A program made the position numbers and the translations under genes. From CAVYWD01 sp963772225 (GTDB lineage Bacteria > Myxococcota > Myxococcia > Myxococcales > UBA5297): a stretch of DNA of 64,000 bases. The stretch is from assembly GCA_963772225.1 (NCBI GenBank), contig CAVYWD010000001.1, forward strand, positions 124,001-188,000, read 5' to 3'. The notes beneath the pieces are model-generated. The model was not told the origin of the DNA. It worked only from the letters and a program-made list of their open reading frames with translations, and made no database searches. Every line of letters starts with the position of its first letter. The stretch's first letter is position 1. This document shows, piece by piece, positions 19,341 through 28,289 of the stretch.

Positions 19341-22300
19341 TTTCCCGCTTCTTCATCGAGCGGCCCATCTTCGCCAACGTGATCGCCCTGGTCACGATCA
19401 TCATCGGGCTGGTCTTCCTCTCCCGCCTCCCGGTGGCCCAGTACCCGCCCATCGTGCCGCCCACCATCCAGGTGACCACGCGCTACCCCGGAGCGAGCGC
19501 GGAGGTGGTGGCGGCCACGGTGGCGGTGCCCATCGAGGAGGCAGTGAACGGCGTGGAGGGCGCCATCTACTTGTCCTCCACCAGCGGCAGCGACGGCACC
19601 TACACCCTGACCGTCACCTTCGACGTGGGCACGGACCTCAACGCCGCCCTCACTCAGGTGCAAAACCTGGTGGCCGGCGCCCTGGCGCAGCTTCCCGGCG
19701 GGGCTCAGCTCCAAGGCGTCACAGTCAACAAGGTCTCCCCGAACATTTTGCTCGTGGTCAGCCTCTACTCCGACGACGACCGGTTCTCGGACGTCTTCCT
19801 CTCCAACCACGCCATCATCAACCTGCAAGACCCGTTGCGGCGGCTGCCGGGAATCGGCCAGGTGCGGGTCTCCGGCGCGGGCCCCTACAGCATGAGGGTC
19901 TGGCTGGACCCCAACAAGCTGCAGAGCTTCGGCCTCACCACCGCCGACGTGGTGACCGCCATCCAGGGGCAGAACCTTCAAGTAACGTCCGGCCAGCTCG
20001 GCGCCCCGCCGGTTCCCAAGGAGCAGCTCTTCCAGCTCACCCTCAACGCGCTGGGCCGGCTCTCCGACGCCGAGCAGTTTCAGGACATCGTCGTCAAGAG
20101 CGCCACCGGTGAGTCGGCTCGGATCGTGCGGATGCGCGACGTCGCCCGGGTCGATCTGAGCCAGCAGAGCTTCGCCAACTTCTCGCGCTTCACCGGCCAC
20201 AGGTCCGCCCAGATCCTGGTCTTCTCACTGCCCGATGCGAACGCCATTCGCGTGGCCAACAGCGTCTACTCGGCCATGGAGGGCATGAGCAAACACTTCC
20301 CGCCCGGCCTCAAATACGCCATCCGCTACGACACCACGCGGTTCGTCCGAGAGGCGGTCTCCAAGGTCTACCAGACCCTGGGCCTGGCCGCCCTGCTGGT
20401 GCTCGTCGTCATCGCCTTCTTCCTGCAGAGCTTTCGGGCCATGCTCGTGCCGGCCACCACCGTCCCGGTGACGCTCGTCGGGGCTTTCATCGCCATGGCC
20501 GCCCTCGGGTTCACCATTAATCTCATGACCCTCTTCGCCTTGGTCCTGGTCATCGGCATTGTGGTGGACGACGCCATCGTCATCGTCGAGAACAGCGCCT
20601 ATTACATTGAAAGAGGCTTGCCGCCGCGAGAGGCGACCGTCCGAGCCATGCAAGAGCTGACGGGGCCAGTGGTGGGCATCACCTTGGCCCTGGTGGCGGT
20701 CTTTCTGCCCGCGGCCTTCCTGCCCGGCATCACCGGACAAATCTTCCGCCAGTTCGCCCTGGTCATCGCGGCCACGGCCGTCCTCAGCGCCATCAACGCC
20801 CTGACCCTCAAGCCCGCGCAGTGCGCCCTCTGGCTGAGGCCCCGCCCCAACCGACCTCCCCCCTGGCTCTTCCGGAAATTCAACCGCGCCTTTCAAAGCG
20901 CGACCAACGCCTACCTGGCGGTCGTCGCCTGGATGGTGAAACGGCCGCTGAAGATGCTGGTCGTCTTTGCTTTCATCATCAATCTGGCCGCATGGGGATT
21001 CCTGCGCCGGCCCACGGGTTTTCTCCCGACCGAGGACCAGGGCTACGGCATTCTGGTATGCCGTCTCCCGGAGGGAGCCTCGCAGCCGCGCCTCGAAGAG
21101 ACCCTGGTGCAGATCGACGGCATCCTGCGGAAGACCGAGGGTGTCTCCTTCTGGGTCACGATCGGAGGCTTCTCGGTCCTGGACAACGCCAACCTGCCCA
21201 ACGTCTCCGCCACATTCGTGGTCTACGAGGACTGGAGCAAGCGCGGGTCGTCCCTCGACCAGACTCGGATCCTCGCCAGCATCAACCGCGAGCTCGCAGG
21301 ACTCGAGGAGGCGGAGGCATTTGTGGTGATTCCGCCGCCCATCCGGGGTTTGGGGCAGACGGGCGGCTTCCAAATGATGGTCGAAGACCGCGAAAACCTG
21401 GGTTTGGGCGAGCTGCAGGAAACGGCGGCCGCGCTCATCGCCCGCGGCAACGCCCAGAGCGCCCTGCGAAGCCTGACCACCACTTTCAGTAACAGCAGCC
21501 CGCAGCTCTATATGGCCATCGACCGGACCAAGGCGGAGTCCCTGCAAGTGAAGCTGGCCGACGTCTTCGCTGCGCTGCAAGGCTACCTGGGCTCGGCCTT
21601 CGTCAACCTGTTCAACAAGTTCGGTCAGGTCTTCCAGGTCTACGTCCAGGCCGACGGTCCCTACCGCCTGGAGCCCAGCGACATCGAAAACCTCTATGTC
21701 CGCAACCAGGCGGGCGGAATGGTCCCGCTGGGCACGCTGCTCGAGGTGAAGCGGGCGCAGGGCGCGGAGCTGGTGACCCGCTACAATCTCTATCCGGCGG
21801 CTTCCATCTTTGGCTCCGCTGCCCCGGGCTCCAGCTCCGGGCAGGCCCTCGCCCTCATGGAGCGCCTGGCCGATGGCACCCTGCCCCGCGGCATGGCCTA
21901 CGACTGGACCTCGACCAGCTACCAGGAAAGGAAGGTGGGCCACCAGGCCTACTACATCTACGCCCTCTCCATCGTCCTGGTGTACATGGTCTTGGCGGCC
22001 CTCTATGAGAGCTGGACCTCGCCCGCCGCGGTAATCCTGGTTGTGCCCGTGGCCATCGTGGGAGTGCTTTTGGCCCTGCTGGCCCGGAGCTACGACAGCA
22101 ATCTCTACACCCAGATCGGCCTGGTTTTGATGATCGCCTTGGCCAGCAAGAACGCCATCCTCATCGTGGAATTCGCCCGGGAGCTGCACCGGGGCGGGCT
22201 CAGCGCCGCCGACGCCGCCGTCGAGGCCACTCGCCGCCGCTTCCGCCCCATCATCATGACCTCTTTTGCCTTCATTCTGGGAGTGGTGCCCCTGCTGGTC

Positions 22301-22465
22301 GCCTTCGGGGCCGGCTCGGCCAGCCAGCGCGCCATCGGCACGGTCGTCTTCGGAGGCATGCTCTCCTCCACCCTTCTGGCCATCCCCTTCGTGCCGGTTT
22401 TTTACGTTCTCCTGGAGCGACTGCGGCGCGAGAAGAACGGGAGCAGGGCGCGCGCCGGCGCGTGA
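19337..22465 (+). CDS. RND multidrug efflux transporter, HAE-1 (AcrB/MexB) family
   Basis: I chose ATG 19337 because it overlaps the preceding stop as ATGA and opens with the family sequence MISRFFIERPIFANVIALV; in-frame codons upstream lie inside the adaptor gene. The 1042-residue product has twelve predicted membrane helices and two large periplasmic loops. The proton-relay Asp pair is visible in helix 4 (VLVIGIVVDDAIVIVENSAY). The motifs PVAQYPPI and GYGILVCRLPEGAS begin the porter segments. It exports hydrophobic compounds using the proton gradient. The substrate range cannot be read from sequence, and no regulator (TetR or MarR) is adjacent. Confidence 0.94.
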   Translation: MISRFFIERPIFANVIALVTIIIGLVFLSRLPVAQYPPIVPPTIQVTTRYPGASAEVVAATVAVPIEEAVNGVEGAIYLSSTSGSDGTYTLTVTFDVGTDLNAALTQVQNLVAGALAQLPGGAQLQGVTVNKVSPNILLVVSLYSDDDRFSDVFLSNHAIINLQDPLRRLPGIGQVRVSGAGPYSMRVWLDPNKLQSFGLTTADVVTAIQGQNLQVTSGQLGAPPVPKEQLFQLTLNALGRLSDAEQFQDIVVKSATGESARIVRMRDVARVDLSQQSFANFSRFTGHRSAQILVFSLPDANAIRVANSVYSAMEGMSKHFPPGLKYAIRYDTTRFVREAVSKVYQTLGLAALLVLVVIAFFLQSFRAMLVPATTVPVTLVGAFIAMAALGFTINLMTLFALVLVIGIVVDDAIVIVENSAYYIERGLPPREATVRAMQELTGPVVGITLALVAVFLPAAFLPGITGQIFRQFALVIAATAVLSAINALTLKPAQCALWLRPRPNRPPPWLFRKFNRAFQSATNAYLAVVAWMVKRPLKMLVVFAFIINLAAWGFLRRPTGFLPTEDQGYGILVCRLPEGASQPRLEETLVQIDGILRKTEGVSFWVTIGGFSVLDNANLPNVSATFVVYEDWSKRGSSLDQTRILASINRELAGLEEAEAFVVIPPPIRGLGQTGGFQMMVEDRENLGLGELQETAAALIARGNAQSALRSLTTTFSNSSPQLYMAIDRTKAESLQVKLADVFAALQGYLGSAFVNLFNKFGQVFQVYVQADGPYRLEPSDIENLYVRNQAGGMVPLGTLLEVKRAQGAELVTRYNLYPAASIFGSAAPGSSSGQALALMERLADGTLPRGMAYDWTSTSYQERKVGHQAYYIYALSIVLVYMVLAALYESWTSPAAVILVVPVAIVGVLLALLARSYDSNLYTQIGLVLMIALASKNAILIVEFARELHRGGLSAADAAVEATRRRFRPIIMTSFAFILGVVPLLVAFGAGSASQRAIGTVVFGGMLSSTLLAIPFVPVFYVLLERLRREKNGSRARAGA

Positions 22466-22532
22466 GCCGCGCGCGCCAGGAGCCGAGGCGACGGCGGGCG
22501 GACTGAGCCCGCGGAGCTCCTCGCCCTCTTCC

Positions 22533-23736
22533 TCACACCCGCCGCACGGAGTACCCGCGCTCGCGCAGCGCGCGCAACAGCTCCTCGACGTGGTCCGGCC
22601 CTCGGCACTCGAGGGTCAGCTGCAGCACCGCGTCGCCGAACCGGTCCGAGAACGCGCGCGAGTGGTGGACTTCCAGGACGTTCGCCTTCTGGTTGGCAAC
22701 CACCTGCGTCACCCGCGCGAGCTGACCGGGCCGGTCGGGCAGCGAGACGTCGATGCGCGCCAGGCGACCGTCGCGCACCAGGCCGCGCTCGATGACCCGG
22801 GAGATGACGTTGACGTCGATGTTGCCGCCCGAGATGACCGACGCGACCGACTTGCCCTCGAGCCGCACCTTCCGGTTCATGAGCGCCGCGACACCGACCG
22901 CGCCCGCGCCCTCGACCACCGTCTTCTCCTTCTCGAGAAGGTAGAGAATGGCGCTGGCGATCTCCTCCTCGGAGACCGTGACGATCTCGTCGACGTAGCG
23001 CTGCACGTGGGCGAAGGTCAGCTCCCCCGGCCGCTTGACGGCGATGCCGTCGGCCAACGTGAGCGCTGCCTCGAGCGTGACCGGCTTGCCTTCCTCGACC
23101 GACGCGAGCATCGACGGGAAGAGCTCCGCCTCCACGCCGACAACCCGGATTCGAAGGCTTGGCCGCCTTGAGCGCCACCGCGACGCCGCTGATGAGACCC
23201 CCGCCGCCGATAGGCACGAGCACCGCGTCCAGGTCGCTCACCTGCTCCAGGATCTCCAGGCCGATGGTGCCCTGGCCGGCGATGACGTCGGGGTCGTCGA
23301 ACGGGTGGATGAACAGCCGGCGCTCGATCACCTCCAGGCGGCGCGCCTCGGCGTAGGCCTCGTCGTAGTTCGCCCCCGCGAGGACCACCTTGGCGCCGTG
23401 GCCGCGGGTGTTGGAGACCTTGATGAGCGGCGTCTGCTCCGGCATGACGATGGTCGCCGGGATGCCCAACCTCCCGGCGTGGTAGGCGACCGCCTGCGCG
23501 TGGTTCCCCGCACTGGCGGCGATGAGGCCGCGCGAGCGCTCCTCCGGCGACAGGCGCAAGAGCTTGTTCAGCGCCCCGCGCTCCTTGTAGGCGCCGGTCA
23601 TCTGCAAGTTCTCGAGCTTCAGGTAGGCGCGGCAGCCGGTGGCGCGCGAGAGCGTCTCGCTGCGTGCGCACGGGGACCGGTAGATGTCCTGCTGGATTCT
23701 CTCGCGGGCGGCTCGGACGTCGTCGATGGTGATCAT
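22533..23736 (-). CDS. Threonine ammonia-lyase with C-terminal ACT domain; one-base frameshift at a GATTC site
   Basis: Starts at ATG 23736. The PLP lysine motif (LENLQMTGAYKERGA), SAGNHAQAVAYHA and the glycine-rich phosphate loop PIGGGGLISGVAVALKAA are all present. The frame then breaks at 23148-23152 (GATTC). Reading that site as GATC gives PSIRVVGVEAELFPSM and restores the frame to the stop at 22533, 400 residues in all. The C-terminal ~75 residues are an ACT domain (IDVSLPDRPGQLARVTQVVA). The enzyme deaminates threonine to 2-oxobutanoate; the compact form with one ACT domain is usually catabolic or isoleucine-pathway threonine dehydratase. I do not choose between ilvA and tdcB. Confidence 0.88.
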
Positions 23737-23905
23737 GCTGCCTACGAAGCTACGCCTCGGGAGCCGGCGGCCGCAAGAACGCCGCAGCGCCTCCGGCACC
23801 TCGGAGCACCGGTGCGAAGGGCCCAGGGCTCCCTCGGCCGTCGCCGCGCCAGGGCCACCGCGTCTTCGCTTCCCGCCGTCGCCGGCGAGGTCGACGATGC
23901 GCGCG

Positions 23906-24811
23906 TCATAGCCCTCGGCTTTGCTCCTTCCAAAGCAGGTCGACGACCTTCGCGAACGAAAAGCCAAACCGACCCTCCGCATCGAGCAGGGCCGCTCGCT
24001 CGCGCATTTCTTCCGGCGTCACGCGCCTCTCGTTCTTGGAGGCGATCGCGACGACGGCCCCGTTTCGCCCGTCGGAGAACAGGTAGGTCTGCGGAAAAGA
24101 GGCTCGGATGAGCGCGATGTCGTCCTGGGTCTCTGCATTGCTGTTGATGTTGATGACGAGAAGGCCGTCCCCCTTCAGGCGCCGCTTGATGACCGAATAG
24201 AATTCGCCTTGCTTCATTTTTCGGGGGACACCACTGGAGTCGGTCTGCTTCGAGGGATTCAAGAAAGCATCGAGATAGATGGCGTCGTAAGCCCGTCCGC
24301 CTTCCTGAATGAAGTCGAATCCGTCGCCGGGAATGATCCGGGTTTCATCGCCCGTGGAAAGCTTGAAGTATTCTCGAGCGACCCTGATGACTTCCGGGTC
24401 GATCTCGACGACGTCCAATCGAACCTGGGGGAAGAAGTGATTGATGAAGCTCACCATGCCTCCCCCTCCGAGCCCCACGAGCAGCGCGTCGGGCTGGTCC
24501 CGCTTGATGAGGAGCGATGCAAACATGAGGCGCGAATAGCCGAGAATCAGCCTCTCCGGGCGCTGGAGGTCGACGAGGGACTCCAGGGCGGCGTCGCCGC
24601 TGTCGCGGACGAAGTACAAATAGCGAAGCGTGCCCTTCGCGACGACCTTGATGTGCGAGAGCTCGGAGCGCCCCTCGTAGACGAGGCCCTCTGCCTCGAA
24701 AGCGAATTTGCGACTCCAAATGTATCCACTGGCAGCCAGGAGCAGCACGGCGGCCGCCCCTCCGAGATAGAGCGGCAGCCGACTCCGAGGATAGGTGGGC
24801 TCGTCTCTCAT
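23906..24811 (-). CDS. Membrane-anchored spermidine-synthase-like protein
   Basis: About 301 residues from ATG 24811 (an in-frame ATG at 24841 would add ten). After a short basic N-terminus there is one membrane helix (LYLGGAAAVLLLAASGYIW), then a Rossmann-like domain of the polyamine-synthase fold. ALLVGLGGGGMVSFINHFFP is the nucleotide-binding loop and DVVEIDPEVIRVAREYF the acidic loop after strand 2; YDAIYLDAFLNP follows. These resemble putrescine aminopropyltransferases, but many myxobacterial members of this superfamily have no proven role. The membrane anchor is unusual for a polyamine enzyme. Neighbours give no hint. Confidence 0.7.
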   Translation of the reverse strand: MRDEPTYPRSRLPLYLGGAAAVLLLAASGYIWSRKFAFEAEGLVYEGRSELSHIKVVAKGTLRYLYFVRDSGDAALESLVDLQRPERLILGYSRLMFASLLIKRDQPDALLVGLGGGGMVSFINHFFPQVRLDVVEIDPEVIRVAREYFKLSTGDETRIIPGDGFDFIQEGGRAYDAIYLDAFLNPSKQTDSSGVPRKMKQGEFYSVIKRRLKGDGLLVININSNAETQDDIALIRASFPQTYLFSDGRNGAVVAIASKNERRVTPEEMRERAALLDAEGRFGFSFAKVVDLLWKEQSRGL

Positions 24812-24953
24812 GGGGTCACGCTCTTCCGCTTCGATTCCCACACCTCGGCGGGCGCCTTTGATGGGCGAACGGACAACGTCCTGGTCTACACCGTCCGCGC
24901 TTCGAATTGATCGGGGGGAGGCCGCTCGCCCTTCATCGGCGAGCGCCGAGCGC

Positions 24954-25926
24954 CTACCCCAAGAGCTTCGCGGCCTCGACCGCGTGATAGGTCAGGATGA
25001 GGTCCGCTCCCGCCCGTCGGATGGAGGTGAGGATCTCCAGGACGACGCGGTCGTGGTCGAGCCAGCCGGCCTGCGCCGCGGCCTTCACCATGGAGTACTC
25101 GCCCGAGACGTTGTACGCCGCCACCGGCAGCAAGGTCCGCTCGCGCACCGCGCGGATCACGTCGAGGTAAGAGAGCGCGGGCTTGACCATGACGATGTCG
25201 GCACCCTCGGCGATGTCGAGCTCCACCTCGCGCAGCGCCTCACGGGCGTTGGCCGGGTCCATCTGGTAGCCGCGCCGGTCGCCGAACTGCGGCGTGCTCT
25301 GGGCGGCCTCGCGGAACGGGCCGTAGAAGCCCGACGCGTACTTCGCGCTGTAGGCCATGATGGGCGTGTTCGAGAAGCCGCTCTCGTCCAGGCCCTTTCG
25401 CAGCGCCCCGACCCGCCCGTCCATCATGTCCGACGGCGCGACGATGTCCGCGCCCGCCTGCGCGCAGGTCACCGCCATGCGGGTGAGGAGCGGCAGCGTG
25501 GAGTCGTTGTGCACCTCGCCCTTGGCGATGAGGCCGCAGTGCCCGTGGCTCGTGTATTCGCACAGGCAGATATCGGCCGCCACCTGGAGGTCGGGCAGCG
25601 CCGACTTGACCTCGCGGATGGCCTTCTGCACCACGCCGTCCTCGGCGTAGGCGCCGCTGCCGTTGTCGTCTTTGTGATCGGGGATGCCGAAAAGGATGAC
25701 CGAGGGGACGCCCAGGCCGTAGGCGACCCGGCACTCCTCCACCAGGTTCTCGACGGAGAGGTTGAACACGCCGGGCATCGACTTGATGGGGGTCTTGAAT
25801 CCCTCGGCCCTCGACCACGAAGAGCGGGTACATGAAGTCGGTGGGAGACAGCTCGGTCTCGCGCACCATGGCGCGCAGCGCGGCGCTCCGGCGAAGCCGG
25901 CGGGGTCGCTCGAGGGGGAAGGTCAT
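24954..25926 (-). CDS. hemB: Delta-aminolevulinic acid dehydratase (porphobilinogen synthase); one-base frameshift at a GAATC site
   Basis: The start is ATG 25926 (MTFPLERPRRLRRSAALRAM). The frame breaks after FMYPLFVVEG. Reading the GAATC at 25797-25801 as GATC gives RGIKTPIKSMPGV and leads into the intact C-terminal ~274 residues, for 323 in total, the usual HemB length. Visible features are the metal-site cysteines (DICLCEYTSHGHCG), the first Schiff-base lysine region (MAYSAKYASGFYGPFR) and the catalytic lysine segment (IVMVKPALSYLD). The enzyme condenses two 5-aminolevulinates in haem synthesis. An essential gene broken by one base is better explained by sequencing error than by real decay. 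Confidence 0.93.
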
Positions 25927-26458
25927 GGCCGCTCTCCTGTCCGGCCGCTTCCGGGCCGGTTGCGATGGGAACAACGCGAAGGGCCGGATTCTACCCCTCC
26001 CATGCGACCAGAAGGTCTACCTGGACCTCGACTTCTTCGACGAGCTCGACCGGCGGTTTCACGCTCCCGGCGAGTTCGCCCGGGCGTACGTCATCGCCCA
26101 CGAGGTCGGCCACCACGTTCAGCACGCGCTCGGGCTGGGGCAATCCACAGGCGCCCGCTCGCGCGCCGAGCGGAACGCGGCGTCGGTGCGGACCGAGCTC
26201 CAGGCCGACTGCCTCGCCGGGGTCTGGGCCCACCACGCCCAGCGCGAGCGCCCGTTCCTCGAGGCGGGGGACCTGGAGGCCGCGCTCCGGGCGGCGACGG
26301 CCATCGGCGACGACCGACTCCAGAAGCAGGCGCGAGGCTACGTCGTCCCCGAGTCCTTCACCCACGGCACTTCAGCACAGCGGGTGAAGTGGTTCCGCAC
26401 CGGCTTCGAGAAGGGCAGCGTCAAGGCCTGCGACACGTCTGCGGTGGGGGGCGAGTAG
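25925..26458 (+). pseudogene. Neutral zinc metallopeptidase (YpfJ type), N-terminally truncated remnant
   Basis: Only the C-terminal part of this family is present: CDQKVYLDLDFFDEL, the zinc motif HEVGHHVQHAL, and the downstream ELQADCLAGVWAHHA that supplies the third ligand. Intact YpfJ-like proteins are about 280-300 residues and carry an N-terminal membrane helix and about 100 residues before this point. Here that space is taken by hemB on the opposite strand; the first in-frame ATG (25925) overlaps the hemB start codon. The junction region 25980-26010 also reads out of frame with the expected FYCP motif, so at least one further indel is likely. The active-site residues remain. Confidence 0.6.
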
Positions 26459-26488
26459 CGGCGCCGGCTCGAGCCGCTCGGTCTCGCC

Positions 26489-27281
26489 TCAGACCCGGTC
26501 GATGCTCGCCCGAAGCTCCCCGAGGATTTCTCGAGCCTCCGGCGAATACGCGCCCGGCTCGGAGAAGAGGGTGAGCGGCGGGAGCGCCTCGAACGCGCTC
26601 GCGCTACCCTTGACCGCCTCGAAGAGCACCATCCTCGCCGGCCGCTTCGGGACCGGGTAGACCAGGCGCATCCGCCGGGGGGCGAGCCCCGCCGCGCCGA
26701 AAACGGAGAAGAGCTCCGGCAGGCGCGAGGCCGGGAAGACCAGCTTGGCGACGCCGCCGTCCCTGAGGAGCGCGCGCGCCGAGGCCGCGAGCTCCGGCAG
26801 CGAGCACAAGAGCTCGTGGCGGGCGACCGCCTTCTCGTCGGCGGCGTTCGTCCGGCCCGCGCCGGCGGCGACGTAGGGCGGGTTGGAGACCACCAGGTCG
26901 AAGCTTCGCGGCTCCAAGACCCCGCGGAGCGCCCGGAGGTCGGCGCGGACCAGCTCCACCTGGCCCGAGAGCCCGTTGAGCGCGACGTTGCGAAGGGCGA
27001 GCTCGAAGAGCGCCTGCTGGATCTCGACCCCGACCACCGCCCCGCAGCCGCGGCGCGCGAGGAGGAGCGAAACGACGCCGCAGCCGGCCCCGAGAATCGA
27101 CCGCGCGCTCGGGCGGCCTCCCGGTCCAGGCCGCGAGCAGCACGGGGTCGACGCTGAAGCGGTAGCCCCGCCGCCGCTGGATGAAGCGCAGCTCGCCGCC
27201 GAAGAGGGCGTCGAGCGTCTCGCCCTCCGACAATGCGGCCAGCGGCTGTGCGTCTGTGCTGTCGCCCGGAGTCTCTTCCAT
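26489..27281 (-). CDS. tRNA1(Val) A37 N6-methyltransferase-like protein; one-base frameshift at a GAATC site
   Basis: Starts at ATG 27281. The N-terminal part has GELRFIQRRRGYRFSVDPVLLA, typical of TrmN6/YfiC proteins. The frame breaks at 27094-27098 (GAATC); reading GATC restores AVDLGAGCGVVSLLLA, the S-adenosylmethionine-binding motif I, and continues to the stop at 26489 (263 residues). The catalytic motif for adenine N6-methylation, SNPPYV, is present near residue 135. The enzyme is expected to methylate A37 of a tRNA, although relatives also modify rRNA or proteins. It lies between a metallopeptidase remnant and the Sua5/YrdC gene, both also linked to translation or stress. Confidence 0.82.
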
Positions 27282-27356
27282 GCTCGGCGAGCGAGAGCGC
27301 CGTGCGCTCGCTCACCTGGGCATCTTAACCCGGGTCCGTTACGAAAACGGTCTCCT

Positions 27357-27406
27357 CTCCCCCTTCGCCCCCTCCCCGCTAGCGGGGAGGGGGTTGGGGG
27401 GTGAGG
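27357..27406. repeat. GC-rich palindromic intergenic repeat, copy 1
   Basis: A 50-bp unit built around a perfect hairpin CCCCTCCCCGC / GCGGGGAGGGG followed by a G-run and GTGAGG. A near-identical unit stands at 51288-51337 with a different loop and two changed bases beyond the stem. It covers the last ten codons and the stop codon of the sua5-like gene, so the repeat supplies that protein's C-terminal TLTPQPPPR. It may also act as a transcription terminator for the two convergent-side genes. Confidence 0.75.
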
Positions 27407-28023
27407 GTCGTGGCGTCGACGACCGCCCGCTGCACCGCTCCCTCGCGCAACACCACCGGCCGGCCGCCGGCGAAGCCGATGACCGTCGAGGGCCGGCCGC
27501 CCGGGGTCTCGCCCGCGTCCAGCACGACCTGCACCGCCGCCCGCAGCGCCGGCTCGATGTCCCGCACCCGCGCACACTCGCCGGAGCCGGAGAGGTTCGC
27601 GCTGGTGGCGACCAGCGGGCCGGCCGCGAGCGCCAGCGCTCGGGCCACCGGATGCGAAGAGACCCGCACCCCGATCTCGCCCAGCGGAGCCACTTCGAAC
27701 GGCAGCCCGTGGCGGGCCTTCAAAACCACCGTGAGCGGCCCGGGCCAGAAGCGGCGCAGGAGCAGGTCGGCCTCCTCCGGGACCTCGAGCCATAGCGAGC
27801 GCGCCTGCGCCTCGTCGCCCGCGATCACCGGCATGGGCTTGCTCTGCGAGCGCCCCTTTAGCTGCGCCACCCTCCGGACGGCCTCGGGGCGCGAAATCGC
27901 CGCGCCGATGCCGTAGAAAGTCTCGGTGGGGTAGATGGCGATGGCGCCCTCGCGGAGCCTCCGGGCAGCCTCCTGCACGGCGGCGGCGAGCGACGGGCTC
28001 AAGGTGTCGGTCATAGGCGTCAT
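27379..28023 (-). CDS. L-threonylcarbamoyladenylate synthase (Sua5/YrdC/TsaC family)
   Basis: A 214-residue protein from ATG 28023, preceded by GAGGGG. The YrdC fold signature is clear: IAIYPTETFYGIGA, then QLKGRSQSKPMPVI with the KxR and SxxN-type residues, FWPGPLTVVLKAR, and a SANLSG motif (ATSANLSGSGE). It makes threonylcarbamoyl-AMP for the t6A37 modification of ANN-decoding tRNAs, an essential step. The length corresponds to the short TsaC form without the Sua5 C-terminal domain. The final residues come from the overlapping palindromic repeat, so the native C-terminus was probably slightly different. Confidence 0.9.
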   Translation of the reverse strand: MTPMTDTLSPSLAAAVQEAARRLREGAIAIYPTETFYGIGAAISRPEAVRRVAQLKGRSQSKPMPVIAGDEAQARSLWLEVPEEADLLLRRFWPGPLTVVLKARHGLPFEVAPLGEIGVRVSSHPVARALALAAGPLVATSANLSGSGECARVRDIEPALRAAVQVVLDAGETPGGRPSTVIGFAGGRPVVLREGAVQRAVVDATTLTPQPPPR

Positions 28024-28032
28024 AGGCCCCTC

Positions 28033-28176
28033 TTAGGACGAAGGCGCGAGTCTGGCAAAGACCCCAGGCTCCAAACCCCAGGCTCCAGGGAATGCTGTTC
28101 CTGAAGTCTGCGGTCTGGCGCCTGGAGCCCTGGCAACCCTCTTTGGTTCAGGCTCGGCCGGGTTAGGACGAAGGCG
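28033..28176. repeat. Dispersed ~114-bp hairpin element bounded by 14-bp direct repeats
   Basis: The core 28054-28167 is a diverged copy of 61024-61131: both begin GGCAAAGAC(C/T)CCAGGCT and both end with a nearly identical ~35-bp block of GCAACCCT, TTGGTT and GGCTCGGCCGG. Internally each copy can fold into a hairpin; here CCAGGCTCCAGG pairs with CCTGGAGCCCTGG. This copy is bracketed by perfect 14-bp direct repeats TTAGGACGAAGGCG at 28033-28046 and 28163-28176, which look like a target-site duplication. No coding capacity. It lies downstream of the phosphoglycosyltransferase gene. Confidence 0.7.
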
Positions 28177-28289
28177 GTCGACGGGGTCGACATACTGCGC
28201 ACGCCCGAGCTCATTGAACAGACCCGAACCAGCGCCTCCCGAGGAACATAGGATCTCGGACCGTCGCCCGCCGCCGCGAGGTCGGCGCC

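Noticed and set aside
20225..22189. 654-codon minus-strand frame inside the RND transporter gene
   Set aside because: His/Gln/Gly/Asp-rich antisense shadow of a clearly conserved transporter.
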